A stretch of DNA of 64,000 nt from Anaeromyxobacter dehalogenans 2CP-1. GTDB lineage: Bacteria > Myxococcota > Myxococcia > Myxococcales > Anaeromyxobacteraceae. Position 1 is the stretch's first letter, and every line of letters begins with the position of its first letter. The translations under genes and the position numbers were made by a program. This document shows positions 37,079-46,693 of the stretch, piece after piece. The stretch is from positions 682,001 to 746,000 of the forward strand of contig NC_011891.1 of the NCBI RefSeq assembly GCF_000022145.1, in the 5' to 3' direction. Under the pieces are notes generated by a model. It was not told where the DNA came from and did no database searches. It was given only the letters and a program-made list of their open reading frames with translations.

Positions 37079-37735
37079 TCAGAGCCCCAGGCAGTTCTCG
37101 CCGCGGTAGAGGATCGATGTTTCGGTCTTGTAGTCGATTGCCGGCGCGAGCCCGATCAACTCGACGCGCTTGAACCCGGCGTCGGCGAGCGCGCGGAAGC
37201 CGGGCTCGTACTGCGGGCGGTCGGAGTTGTCGAACACGATCACCCCTCCCGGCCGCAACGCCTCGATCGCCGCGCCCACGCAACGGACGCGCTGCCTGCC
37301 GTCGATCACGACGACGTCGAACCGGACGCCGTGCGCGAGCACGTTCTGCGCGTACGCGCCGCCGTCGTCGAGCGGAACGTGCGTCACGGTGGCGTTCGGC
37401 GGAAGCTGCGCGCCTACGCGCTCCGCCCATCCGGCGTCGTGCTCCACGGCGACGACGCGCGCAACGCGGCGCGCCCACCAGGCGGTGCTCGCGCCGGAGC
37501 CGTACTCGAACACCGTCATGTCCGGCCGCACCCGGCGGCGCAAAAGCTCGATGGCGGGGTAGGAGATCCAGGGGAGCGGCTCACCGGCGAGATCGACGCT
37601 GCGGTGCTCCCGCCGGCTCCGGAACCAGCCGTCCGCGTGCAGCGCCGGGACCTGCGAGCGCATGAGCCGGTCGTCCAGCCCGCTCAGCTGGACCGCGCGC
37701 CACGCGAGCCGCAGGATGGGGTTGCCGGCGCTCAA
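37079..37735 (-). CDS. Class I SAM-dependent methyltransferase-like protein
   Basis: 218 residues. The SAM motif VFEYGSGASTAWWARRV is followed by VVAVEHDAGWAERV, FDVVVIDGRQRV and the beta-5 region LRPGGVIVFDNSDRPQYEPG. This arrangement is common in small methyltransferases of polysaccharide clusters. The substrate cannot be read. First gene of a three-gene minus-strand unit, divergent from the flippase gene. Confidence 0.72.
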   Translation of the reverse strand: MSAGNPILRLAWRAVQLSGLDDRLMRSQVPALHADGWFRSRREHRSVDLAGEPLPWISYPAIELLRRRVRPDMTVFEYGSGASTAWWARRVARVVAVEHDAGWAERVGAQLPPNATVTHVPLDDGGAYAQNVLAHGVRFDVVVIDGRQRVRCVGAAIEALRPGGVIVFDNSDRPQYEPGFRALADAGFKRVELIGLAPAIDYKTETSILYRGENCLGL

Positions 37736-37783
37736 GATCCGGCAGTCTCGCCGGGCTGGTCCGAGAGGTCAATGCCGCCCGGA

Positions 37784-37812
37784 TCGACTCGTCCGCGCAG
37801 TTCCTCTAGATT
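37784..37812 (+). promoter_or_regulatory. Candidate promoter of the flippase gene
   Basis: TCGACT at 37784-37789, a 17-base spacer and TAGATT at 37807-37812. The ATG is at 37819, so the predicted transcript would begin at or next to the start codon. Confidence 0.35.
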
Positions 37813-37818
37813 CGCTCG

Positions 37819-39420
37819 ATGCTCGAGGAGCCTGCGGCACCCCCGGCCGATGGACCGGCTTTGCCGGGATCGGCCCCGCCGCTGGCGGCGGGCGCCACGT
37901 GGCGATTCCTCGGCACGGTGGTGCGGATCGCCGTCTCCTTCCTGAGCGTGCCGATCCTGACGCGCCTCCTCGGCATGTCGCAGTGGGGCGTGCTCGCACT
38001 GTGCCAGGCCGCCGTGGCACCGCTCGCGCTCCTGGACGCCGGCTTCGGCGCCGCGAGCGTCCGCTACGTAGCGCAGTCGGTCGGGGCGGGCGAGCGCCGG
38101 GGCGCGGTGCAGGTCGTGCACACGACGCTGATGGTCAATCTCGCGATGGGGCTCGCCGGCGCCGCAGCGCTCGCGGGACTGGCGGGCTGGCTCGCCAGCT
38201 CGGTCTTCGCGATCCCGGCCGAGCGGGCCGCGGCCGCCGCCACGGCGTTCCGCCTCATTGGTCTGGCGTGGCTCGTCGGAATGACCCAGGGCGCCTGGGT
38301 GAGCACGGTCGCGGCGCACCAGCGCTACGACGTGCTCCTGCGCATCGGGACCATCTCGACGGCGCTGACGGCCGCCGCGCAGGTGATCGCTGCGGTGGTC
38401 ACCCGGGACCTGCGCTGGGTCGTGGCCGGCCAGGTGGTGGTCGCCACCGCCGTCGCGTTGATCTACCGCCGCGTCGCGGACCGCCTCCTCCCCGGTGCCG
38501 GGGGGCCGCCGCGCTTCGACCGAGCCGCCTTTGGCCGGTCGGCTCGGTTCGGCGGCTGGCAGGTCACCGCGACGGTCGGTGGAATGCTCGCGGGCTGGGC
38601 CGATCGCTACGTCCTGGGAATCCTGTCGTCGCCCGCGGTGGTCGGGGCGTATGCGGTCGCGCACGCCGTGTACATCCAGCTCTATGGCACGTTCGGCGAG
38701 CTCGGCGAAGTCTTGTTCCCGGCGGTGAGCCACCGCGAGGGCCAGGCCGATCTCGTGAGCGCCCGCCGCCTCACGCTGCTCGCCGGCTGGACGCTCACCT
38801 CCGTGTTCGGCGCCTGCGCGGCCGTCGTCGCCGCCGTCGGGGGCGACTTCCTCCACCTCTGGATCTCGCCGGACGTGGCGCGGGCCGCCACGGGCACGCT
38901 CCGCGTCCTGTGCGCGGCCGGGGTCGTCGGCATCGCCGCGGTCGCGCCATTCCAGTACGTGCTGGGCGTCGGCGAGCCCCGGTGGAATGCGGTGTGCGCG
39001 CCGCTGCTCGGCCTGACGGTGCTCACGATGAGCCTCGTGCTCGTGCCGCGCCTCGGGCTCCCCGGGGTGGGCTACGGCCTCCTCGCGGGCATGATCCTGC
39101 GGTGGGGCTTCGTGGCGCTCATCTGGCGTGCGCACTTCTCGGCCGAGGCGTCGCTCCCGAAGTTCGCGGTCCAGGTCTGGGCGCCGGCGGCCGCGGCGCT
39201 GCTGGTGATGAGCGGGCTGGTGCTCGGACACGATGCCATCGGACGTGATCCGACGTGGCCGTGGCTCGTGGCCGAGGGGGCCGGCGCGACGGTGGTCGCG
39301 GCGGCGGCGCAGCTGGCGATGGGCGAGCTGCTTCCGGGCGGCCCCGCCAGGCGGCGCGACGTGATTGCGTCGTTCCGGCCCGTGCTCCTCGCGGCGCTGC
39401 GCCGGCGCGGTCACGCCTAG
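37819..39420 (+). CDS. Wzx-type polysaccharide flippase
   Basis: 533 residues with about 14 hydrophobic helices and the start of the MOP/PST exporter fold (WRFLGTVVRIAVSFLSVPIL, TRLLGMSQWGVLALCQAAVA). WADRYVLGILSSPAVVGAYA is the conserved mid-protein segment of O-antigen flippases. It should move lipid-linked glycan units across the inner membrane. The last four bases overlap the end of the convergent glycosyltransferase gene. No Shine-Dalgarno sequence is seen before the ATG. Confidence 0.85.
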   Translation: MLEEPAAPPADGPALPGSAPPLAAGATWRFLGTVVRIAVSFLSVPILTRLLGMSQWGVLALCQAAVAPLALLDAGFGAASVRYVAQSVGAGERRGAVQVVHTTLMVNLAMGLAGAAALAGLAGWLASSVFAIPAERAAAAATAFRLIGLAWLVGMTQGAWVSTVAAHQRYDVLLRIGTISTALTAAAQVIAAVVTRDLRWVVAGQVVVATAVALIYRRVADRLLPGAGGPPRFDRAAFGRSARFGGWQVTATVGGMLAGWADRYVLGILSSPAVVGAYAVAHAVYIQLYGTFGELGEVLFPAVSHREGQADLVSARRLTLLAGWTLTSVFGACAAVVAAVGGDFLHLWISPDVARAATGTLRVLCAAGVVGIAAVAPFQYVLGVGEPRWNAVCAPLLGLTVLTMSLVLVPRLGLPGVGYGLLAGMILRWGFVALIWRAHFSAEASLPKFAVQVWAPAAAALLVMSGLVLGHDAIGRDPTWPWLVAEGAGATVVAAAAQLAMGELLPGGPARRRDVIASFRPVLLAALRRRGHA

Positions 39421-40709
39421 CCGTTCGCCTTCGCGGACGCTGTGCGGGCGCTCCGGCCACCCGATCGCAGGAGGTCCTCGTAGAGTGCGCGGTACCGTCG
39501 CGCCTGGACCGCGAGCGCGTACTCGGACTCGGCGCGCCGCCGCGCGGCCGCGGACAGCTCGAGGTGGCGCGACCGATCCTCGACCACCCAGCGGATCGCG
39601 TCCGCCAGGGCACGCGGGTCGAACGGCTCCGCGAGCGCTCCGCTCACGCGATCCTCGATCATGTCCGGCATGCCGCCGACGCGGAAGGCGACCGCCGGCG
39701 TGCCGGCCGCGAGCGCCTCCAGCACGGTGTTCGCCAGGTTCTCTTGCACGGATGGGACCACGGCGACGTCCACGGCGGCATTCCAGGCGGCCAGCGCACG
39801 ATCGTCGCCGATCACGCCGAGCCAGCGCACCGGCACCCCGCAGTCGGGCCGGGCGCCGGCCGGAGGCGTCCCGGCGACGACGAGCTCCAGCGGAAGACCG
39901 CCGTTCGCTGCCAGGATCCGCGCCGCGGCGGCCAGGTGCTGGAAGCCCTTCTTCGGATCATTGGCGCCGCTGGCGGCAGCGAAGAGCAGCATCCGCCGGT
40001 CGAGTGGCAGTCCGAGCGCGCGACGCGCCTCGGACCGCTCGATCGGTCGAAACACGTCGGTGTCGATCGAGTTCGGGATGACCTCGACGTGGGCGTCCCG
40101 CAAGAGCGAGCTCCGCCGTGCCGCGTCCGCCATCCATCGGCTGGGCGCCACCGCGACCAGCGGCGCGCGCCGCAACGCCCGCCACTTCCGCAGCCATCCC
40201 ACCCGCGACAGGTCGAGCGCGGCGCGCGAGCCCAGCGCCGGGCAGGCGCCGCACCGTGCCGCGTAGGCTTCGCAGTCCCCGAAGTAGTGGCAGCCCCCGG
40301 TGAACGGGTAGGTGTCGTGGAGGGTCCAGACGAGCGGTCCGCGTCGCGCGAGCCGGCCGATGCTCTCCGGCGTGACGAACCCCGCGCCGACCCAGTGGAC
40401 GTTCACGACGTCCGGCCGCAGGGCCCGCACCTCGCGAGCGACCAGATCCGGTACCCAGCTCGCGCCGAACATGACGGGGGCGTGGTGGGGATAAAGCCGT
40501 CCGGTGACACGCTCGGCGACGGCGCCACCGCTGCCGAGGAGGCGGGCCGCACGTCCTCGCAGGCGCACTATCTCGGGCTCGTTCAGGAACCGCTCCCGCA
40601 CGAGCATCGAGGAGTCTACCCCGGCGTCGCGCAGGCCGCGATGGAGCCTGAGCGCCGCGCGCGCCGCCCCGCCCTGCGAGTCCGAGGTGCTGACGTGGAC
40701 GACCCTCAC
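39417..40709 (-). CDS. Glycosyltransferase family 4-like protein
   Basis: 430 residues, GT-B fold. The N-terminal domain starts RVVHVSTSDSQGGAARAALR. A Cys-rich stretch TLHDTYPFTGGCHYFGDCEA followed by RCGACPALGS is typical of one GT4 subgroup (WcaC-like). The C-terminal nucleotide-sugar site shows PNSIDTDVFRPIE, AASGANDPKKGFQHLAAAA and SVQENLANTVLEALAAGTPA with the E-x7-E pair. It probably adds a sugar to the glycan precursor. Downstream of a four-base overlap gene pair on the minus strand. Confidence 0.87.
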   Translation of the reverse strand: MRVVHVSTSDSQGGAARAALRLHRGLRDAGVDSSMLVRERFLNEPEIVRLRGRAARLLGSGGAVAERVTGRLYPHHAPVMFGASWVPDLVAREVRALRPDVVNVHWVGAGFVTPESIGRLARRGPLVWTLHDTYPFTGGCHYFGDCEAYAARCGACPALGSRAALDLSRVGWLRKWRALRRAPLVAVAPSRWMADAARRSSLLRDAHVEVIPNSIDTDVFRPIERSEARRALGLPLDRRMLLFAAASGANDPKKGFQHLAAAARILAANGGLPLELVVAGTPPAGARPDCGVPVRWLGVIGDDRALAAWNAAVDVAVVPSVQENLANTVLEALAAGTPAVAFRVGGMPDMIEDRVSGALAEPFDPRALADAIRWVVEDRSRHLELSAAARRRAESEYALAVQARRYRALYEDLLRSGGRSARTASAKANG

Positions 40710-42046
40710 GCGCCCGCCCCCGGATCTGGCGGCCCCGGCCGATCGGCGGGCGGGTGCCGCCAGGCGCCCTCCGCGAGCGCGAAGGGATCACGGGTCAGCC
40801 GATCGTGATCGTTCCACTCGGGCGCGAAGCGGTTCGCCTGCGGGCCGCAACGCAGCAGCGAGGCGGCGTGTGCCGCGAGCGTGTCGGGTGTGGTCTCTCC
40901 GGGGAGCACGCGGCTCCGAAATGCGGCGATGCGCGGATCCTGGCGTCGCAGGAGGAGATCCTGGAAGGCATTGTCGAGGTTCGGGCCCCAGGCGATCTCG
41001 AGGGTGGCGGCCGCGTGCGCCGACGGCAGCAGCATGTTCGAGCCATGGACGCCGAGCACGAGATGGCTCGCGGCGAAGCGCGCGCAGGCGGCCCGCTCGT
41101 CGGCCGGGGTGGGCCGCGGGCCCCGAAGATCGCCGATCCAGTCCGGAAGCCCTCCGCGCTCACCGAGCCCGGTCACGGCTAGGTCGAGGTCCGGCCAGAG
41201 GGCGCGGAGCGCCTCGCCGAACCGCGCCACGCGGCGGAGCTGGCGGGCCGTGCCCGAGGGCGCGAGCCGCACCCTCTCCGCCGCGCGTCGCGACCACCCG
41301 ACGATCCCGCGGTTTGCCGCGTCCAGCGGGTCAGCACCCCAGGGGCGGTCGTTCCGCAGGACGAAGGTGACGACGGCGCGCTCCACCGGCTCGCCGAGGC
41401 GTCGCTCCGGGAAGGGCGCGACCCCGGTGAAGCGCTCGATGTCCACGTCGCGCGCATTGGGCAGCCCGGTTCCCACGCTGAGCATCGCCGGTCCGGGGAG
41501 TCGCCGCGCCACGTCGTCCGCGAGCCAGTCGTACCAGCCCGCTCCGCGTCGCAGCGGGAGGTCGACGGTCCAGACCTCGGCGGCGCCCGCCGGCACCATC
41601 CAGCGAAGGAAGCGCGGGACCAGCACCACCAAATCGTACGCGGCGTGACGAGCGAGGTGGCCCTGCGCGTTCAGCAGCTTCAGCAGGGCGTGGCCGTAGA
41701 TGCCGTCGAGGCAGTTGAGCAGCAGGGGTCGCCGGACCGGCCTCAGCCGCTCGACCTCGAGCGGCACCGGGTCGCTCGTCCGGTGCCGCCACCCGTCCCG
41801 CAACCAGGCCCCGAACCACGCGCCCATCGCCGGGCCGGTCACCTCGCCCGTCGCCCGGTCGAGGAGCATGGGGTAGTAGAGGCCGTGGCCGGACGGGAGG
41901 TCGCCGTAGAACGATCGCCCGCAGGGTGGGCATTCGAGCGCGGCGAGGCATCGCATTCCCGGGACGCGAAACCCCACGGCGCGGAGCGGGCGCGCGCAGC
42001 CGGGGCACGCATGGCGTGCGAGGGGGATGGGCGCGAGGGGGATCAT
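40706..42046 (-). CDS. Putative GT61-like glycosyltransferase with N-terminal cysteine motif
   Basis: 446 residues from an ATG overlapping the upstream stop (ATGA). Residues 12-45 contain CPGCARP and CLAALECPPCGRSF, a zinc-ribbon-like set. The C-terminal half has LVLGVHGSNMLLPSAHAAAT then LEIAWGPN, resembling the H-G-A/S...E segment of DUF563/GT61 transferases. Function is inferred only from that motif and the glycan setting. The frame is open 100 residues further upstream, but that part overlaps the DUF268-like gene in another frame and has no family content. Confidence 0.6.
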   Translation of the reverse strand: MIPLAPIPLARHACPGCARPLRAVGFRVPGMRCLAALECPPCGRSFYGDLPSGHGLYYPMLLDRATGEVTGPAMGAWFGAWLRDGWRHRTSDPVPLEVERLRPVRRPLLLNCLDGIYGHALLKLLNAQGHLARHAAYDLVVLVPRFLRWMVPAGAAEVWTVDLPLRRGAGWYDWLADDVARRLPGPAMLSVGTGLPNARDVDIERFTGVAPFPERRLGEPVERAVVTFVLRNDRPWGADPLDAANRGIVGWSRRAAERVRLAPSGTARQLRRVARFGEALRALWPDLDLAVTGLGERGGLPDWIGDLRGPRPTPADERAACARFAASHLVLGVHGSNMLLPSAHAAATLEIAWGPNLDNAFQDLLLRRQDPRIAAFRSRVLPGETTPDTLAAHAASLLRCGPQANRFAPEWNDHDRLTRDPFALAEGAWRHPPADRPGPPDPGAGA

Positions 42047-42774
42047 CCGCGTCCGCGGAGGTGATAGCAGCCGACCGCGTCCGCGCGGGGTGGGCGCACC
42101 GGGACGAGCCGGGACCCGTGGATGTACGCACGGTCGACGACCTCGAGCGGCGCGAGCAGCGAGAGGAAGTAGGCCTCGTCGAAGGCGCGGTGGGCGTTGA
42201 AGTGGACCCGGTTCCCGTCGCGGACCGGCACCGAGACGTACAGGTCCCCGCCGCGCGCCAGCACGCGCTTCAGCTCGGCCACGGCCTTCTCGTGGCCCAG
42301 CGGATCCAGCGGATCCCCGTAGCGGCCGAGGCCGATGTGCTCGATCACGCACAGCGAGGAGAGCGAGGGGATCGATCCGTCCTCGAACGGAAGCGAGAGG
42401 ATGGATCCCTCGCGAAAGAGAAGCCCGTCGAGCGGAAGCTCGAGCGGGCGAATGTCGACCATCGTCAGGCGCACGACCCGCGAGAGCAGGGCGACGAACT
42501 TGTGGTGAGATCCCACGTCGACGTGCGACGGCGGGTGGGCCGCGACGATGCGCTGGAACGCCCAGGCGTCCTGGTAGAAGTAGATGGGGTCCACGGGCGT
42601 GGTGGCGGTGTCCTCACCCACCCTGGGAATGGCGAGCGCAGGATCGAGCCGCCACACGTCGGGCGCGAGCCGGTCGAAGTCGCGGTAGGTGCGCCAGAAC
42701 CGCACCCAGCGCCCGACCCACGCGCCCGCGCCGGCAACGCGCCGGAGCGCCTCGTACGCCGCCCGCCGAACCAT
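42043..42774 (-). CDS. DUF268-like SAM-methyltransferase-fold protein
   Basis: 243 residues. HVDVGSHHKFVALLSRVVRL, MVDIRPLELPLDGLLFREGS, SLSSLCVIEHIGLGRYGDPL and GGDLYVSVPVRDGNRVHFNA match my memory of the DUF268 family found in polysaccharide loci. The SAM-like fold suggests a methyltransferase, but no substrate is known. The start could also be a GTG at 42795. It diverges from the frameshifted gene at 42882. Confidence 0.7.
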   Translation of the reverse strand: MVRRAAYEALRRVAGAGAWVGRWVRFWRTYRDFDRLAPDVWRLDPALAIPRVGEDTATTPVDPIYFYQDAWAFQRIVAAHPPSHVDVGSHHKFVALLSRVVRLTMVDIRPLELPLDGLLFREGSILSLPFEDGSIPSLSSLCVIEHIGLGRYGDPLDPLGHEKAVAELKRVLARGGDLYVSVPVRDGNRVHFNAHRAFDEAYFLSLLAPLEVVDRAYIHGSRLVPVRPPRADAVGCYHLRGRG

Positions 42775-42881
42775 CCACGCCGCTTCACGGTGCACCCGGG
42801 ACGTCCCTCCTCCCAGCGCGCGGCGAGGTCGCCAGGACGCGGGATGGCGAAGTATACCGTTGCGTCGGATAGGAGATAAGC

Positions 42882-43552
42882 ATGGGCATCGTGAGGATGG
42901 GGCCGCCCGAGGGCCTGGTGAACGCCCTTCGCCTGGAGCTCGGCGCCGGGACCTTCGTCGAGACCGGCACGCACCACACACCGCGCGGCGGGCGGCCGGA
43001 TGGTTCGGCCACGTCGTGACGATTGAGGCCTCGGAGGCGCTGTTCGCGAAGGCTCGCGCGAGCCTGGCGCCGATCGAGAACGTCGAGGTGGTCCGCGGCG
43101 ACTCCCGCGAGGTGCTGAGACGGATCGTCCCGGCGCTTCCAGCTCCTGCGGTGTTCTGGCTCGACGCACACTGGAGCGGTGGGGAAACGTACGGTGCAGG
43201 GGACGAGTGCCCGGTCCTGGAGGAGCTCGGGATCGTGCTCGGCGCGCCGGTGGAGCACGCCGTGCTGATCGACGACGCCCGGCTGTTCCTGGCGCCTCCT
43301 CCCCTGCCGCACCGGGCGGAGCAATGGCCTGATATCGGCGCGCTGCTTGAGGGCGTCCTGCGCGCCGGTCCCGGCCGACAGGTGGTGGTGATCGAGGACG
43401 TCGTCGCGATCGTGCCTGCTCGCGCGCGAGACCTCCTGGTGCGCTGGGCCCAGGAGCGGACCACCGCCGAGGCGCGCGCGAACGCGGCGACGCGCCTGGT
43501 CCGGAGCGCGCGCCTCGTCGCGGAGGCTCTCCGGGTCATCGTCGGCGCGTGA
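42882..43552 (+). pseudogene. Frameshifted methyltransferase-like gene of the glycan island
   Basis: The ATG follows a strong AGGAGATAAGC ribosome site. The first frame reads MGIVRMGPPEGLVNALRLEL then GAGTFVETGTHH and runs to a TGA at 43017-43019. The rest continues in the next frame as TARRAAGWFGHVVTIEASEA and on to IVGA at 43552, including FWLDAHWSGGETYG and HAVLIDDARLF. Adding one base at about 42978 restores THHDTARRAAGWFGHV without a break. The intact protein would have about 223 residues and resembles a SAM-fold protein common in surface-glycan loci. The single missing base is either a true mutation or an assembly error. Confidence 0.8.
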
Positions 43553-43645
43553 GCGCGCCGCCCCCCCCACCGCTGCCGTCGCGCGGCGCCGCGCCCTGCG
43601 CTAGGCTCGGAATACGCGCCGACGCCGGTGCGCCGGGAGGGCCGC

Positions 43646-44949
<1,304 letters not shown>

Positions 44950-44953
<4 letters not shown>

Positions 44954-45798
44954 CCCGGCGCGCCGATCTCCCCACCCGGCTCTCCTACGCGCTCGCCTGG
45001 GTGCGCGGCCAGGCCGAGGCCGCGCCCGCCGCCGGCGTCATCCTGGGCTCCGGCCTGTCCGCGTTCGCCGAGCGCCTGCAGCACCCGGTGGTGATCCCCT
45101 ACGAGCGCATCCCGGGCTTTCCGGTCGCCAAGGTGGTGGGCCACCCCGGGCGGCTGGTGCTGGGCGAGCTGGACGCGGAGGGTGGCCCGGTGCCCATCGC
45201 GGCCATGCAGGGGCGGGTGCACGTGTACGAGGGCTGGTCGCCGGAGGACGTCGCCTTCGGCGCCCGCGTGCTGTGCGGCCTCGGCATTCGCGCGCTGCTC
45301 GTCACCAACGCGGCGGGCGGGGTGAACCCCGCGCTCGGCCCCGGCGACCTGGTGCGCATCACGGACCACCTGAACCTCTCCGGCCAGAACCCGCTCGTCG
45401 GCGAGAACCTCGACCGGCTCGGGCCGCGCTTCCCGGACATGTCCGAGGCCTACGACGAGCGGCTGGGCGCGCTGCTCGACGCGACCGCGGCGGAGCTCGG
45501 GCTCCCGCTCGCCCGCGGCGTGTACGCCTGCATGCTGGGGCCCTCGTACGAGACGCCCGCCGAGGTGCGCATGCTGAGGGCGCTCGGCGCGGACCTGGTG
45601 GGCATGTCCACCGTCCCGGAGGTGATCGTGGCGCGCCACATGGGCGTGCCCGTGGCCGGGCTCTCGGTGGTGACGAACCACGCGGCCGGGCTGGTGCGGA
45701 AGCCCCTCACGCACGCGGAGGTGGCCGCGACCGCGGACCGCGTCCGGGACCAGCTCGGGGCGCTGGTGTCGGCGTTTCTCGCACGGGCCGGGCGTTGA
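44950..45798 (+). CDS. punA: Purine-nucleoside phosphorylase
   Basis: 282 residues, trimeric (class II, PNP/MTAP) type. GVILGSGLSAFAERL, GHPGRLVLGEL, MQGRVHVYEGWS, TNAAGGVNPALGPGDLVRIT, GPSYETPAEVRML and SVVTNHAAGL are conserved motifs for phosphate, base and ribose binding. It cleaves inosine and guanosine nucleosides. Coupled to the pyrimidine enzyme upstream, so both classes of nucleoside are salvaged together. Confidence 0.93.
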
Positions 45799-45845
45799 TG
45801 GCGCCCCCCGGGCGCTGCTAGCCTCGCGATCCCGAGGTGGCGCGC

Positions 45846-46199
45846 ATGCGTGAGCCGAACACGGCAGGTGGACCGGCGGTGACGCCGGAGGCGGATCGAC
45901 GCGACAGCGGCCGGGTGCCGCTGGAGCTGCTGGTGCGCGACGCCGCGCTGGGCGGATCGTTCGAGCCGCGCCGGGGCAACCTGGCGCTGGGCGGCGTCTA
46001 CTTCGACGGCCTCCACCCGCCGGCGGGCAGCCGGTTCGAGCTGCGGTTCATCCTGCCCGGCCACGGCGGCGAGATCCGCGCCGTCGCGGAGGTGCTGGGC
46101 GTCACGCGCGAGGACGAGCGCTTCGGCACGCACCTGCGCTTCGTGGAGATCCCGCTCGACGCGGAGCTCGCCATCGCGCGCTTCCTCCAGCAGGCCTGA
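45846..46199 (+). CDS. PilZ-like domain protein
   Basis: 117 residues from an ATG with GAGGTG upstream; a GTG at 45837 is possible. [15 protein letters not shown] contains the R-x3-R element and [15 protein letters not shown] the (D/N)-x-S/A-x-x-G element of PilZ domains, followed by [20 protein letters not shown]. PilZ domains bind cyclic di-GMP; here the Ser of DxSxxG is Ala, so binding is uncertain. It is a stand-alone domain between salvage genes, 5 bases before cdd. Confidence 0.72.
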   Translation: MREPNTAGGPAVTPEADRRDSGRVPLELLVRDAALGGSFEPRRGNLALGGVYFDGLHPPAGSRFELRFILPGHGGEIRAVAEVLGVTREDERFGTHLRFVEIPLDAELAIARFLQQA

Positions 46200-46203
46200 G
46201 CGC

Positions 46204-46608
46204 GTGGCGCCTCCGGTCGGCACCCGCGACGAGCTCGTCCGCGCCGCCCGCGCCGCGCGCGGCCGGGCCTACGCCCCGTACTCGCGCTTCCGGGTGGGCG
46301 CGGCGGTGCGCGCCGGCGGGGCCGTTCACGCGGGGTGCAACGTCGAGAACGCGAGCTACGGCCTGACCGTCTGCGCCGAGCGCGCCGCGGTCGCGGCCGC
46401 GGTCGCCGCGGGAGCCCGCCGCCTGGAGGCGGTGGCGGTGGCGAGCGGCACCAGCCCGCCGACCCCGCCCTGCGGGGCCTGCCTCCAGACGCTCGCCGAG
46501 TTCGGCGGGCCGGACCTCCCGGTGGTCCTCGCCGGCGCCCGCGGCGCCCGGGTCGAGACCACCCTCGGCGCGCTGCTGCCCAGCGCGTTCGGGCGCCGGT
46601 TCCTGTAG
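46204..46608 (+). CDS. cdd: Cytidine deaminase
   Basis: 134 residues from GTG, the homotetramer size. Zinc ligands are C57, C90 and C93, and the proton shuttle is E59 ([31 protein letters not shown]). It converts cytidine and deoxycytidine to uridine forms, which the phosphorylase at 43646 can then split. Confidence 0.95.
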   Translation: MAPPVGTRDELVRAARAARGRAYAPYSRFRVGAAVRAGGAVHAGCNVENASYGLTVCAERAAVAAAVAAGARRLEAVAVASGTSPPTPPCGACLQTLAEFGGPDLPVVLAGARGARVETTLGALLPSAFGRRFL

Positions 46609-46657
46609 GCGGTCGTCCGGGGCGCCGGCGCGGGCGAACGGCCGCACGCGCGTGCGA

Positions 46658-46686
46658 TTGACGCCGGGGGGCCCCGGACCTATGAA
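46658..46686 (+). promoter_or_regulatory. Promoter of ribF, overlapping the upstream ATG
   Basis: TTGACG at 46658-46663, a 17-base spacer and TATGAA at 46681-46686. The expected transcription start is near 46693, just before the GTG at 46694. This excludes the ATG at 46682 as start codon for transcripts from this promoter. Confidence 0.5.
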
Positions 46687-46693
46687 CGGCGGC

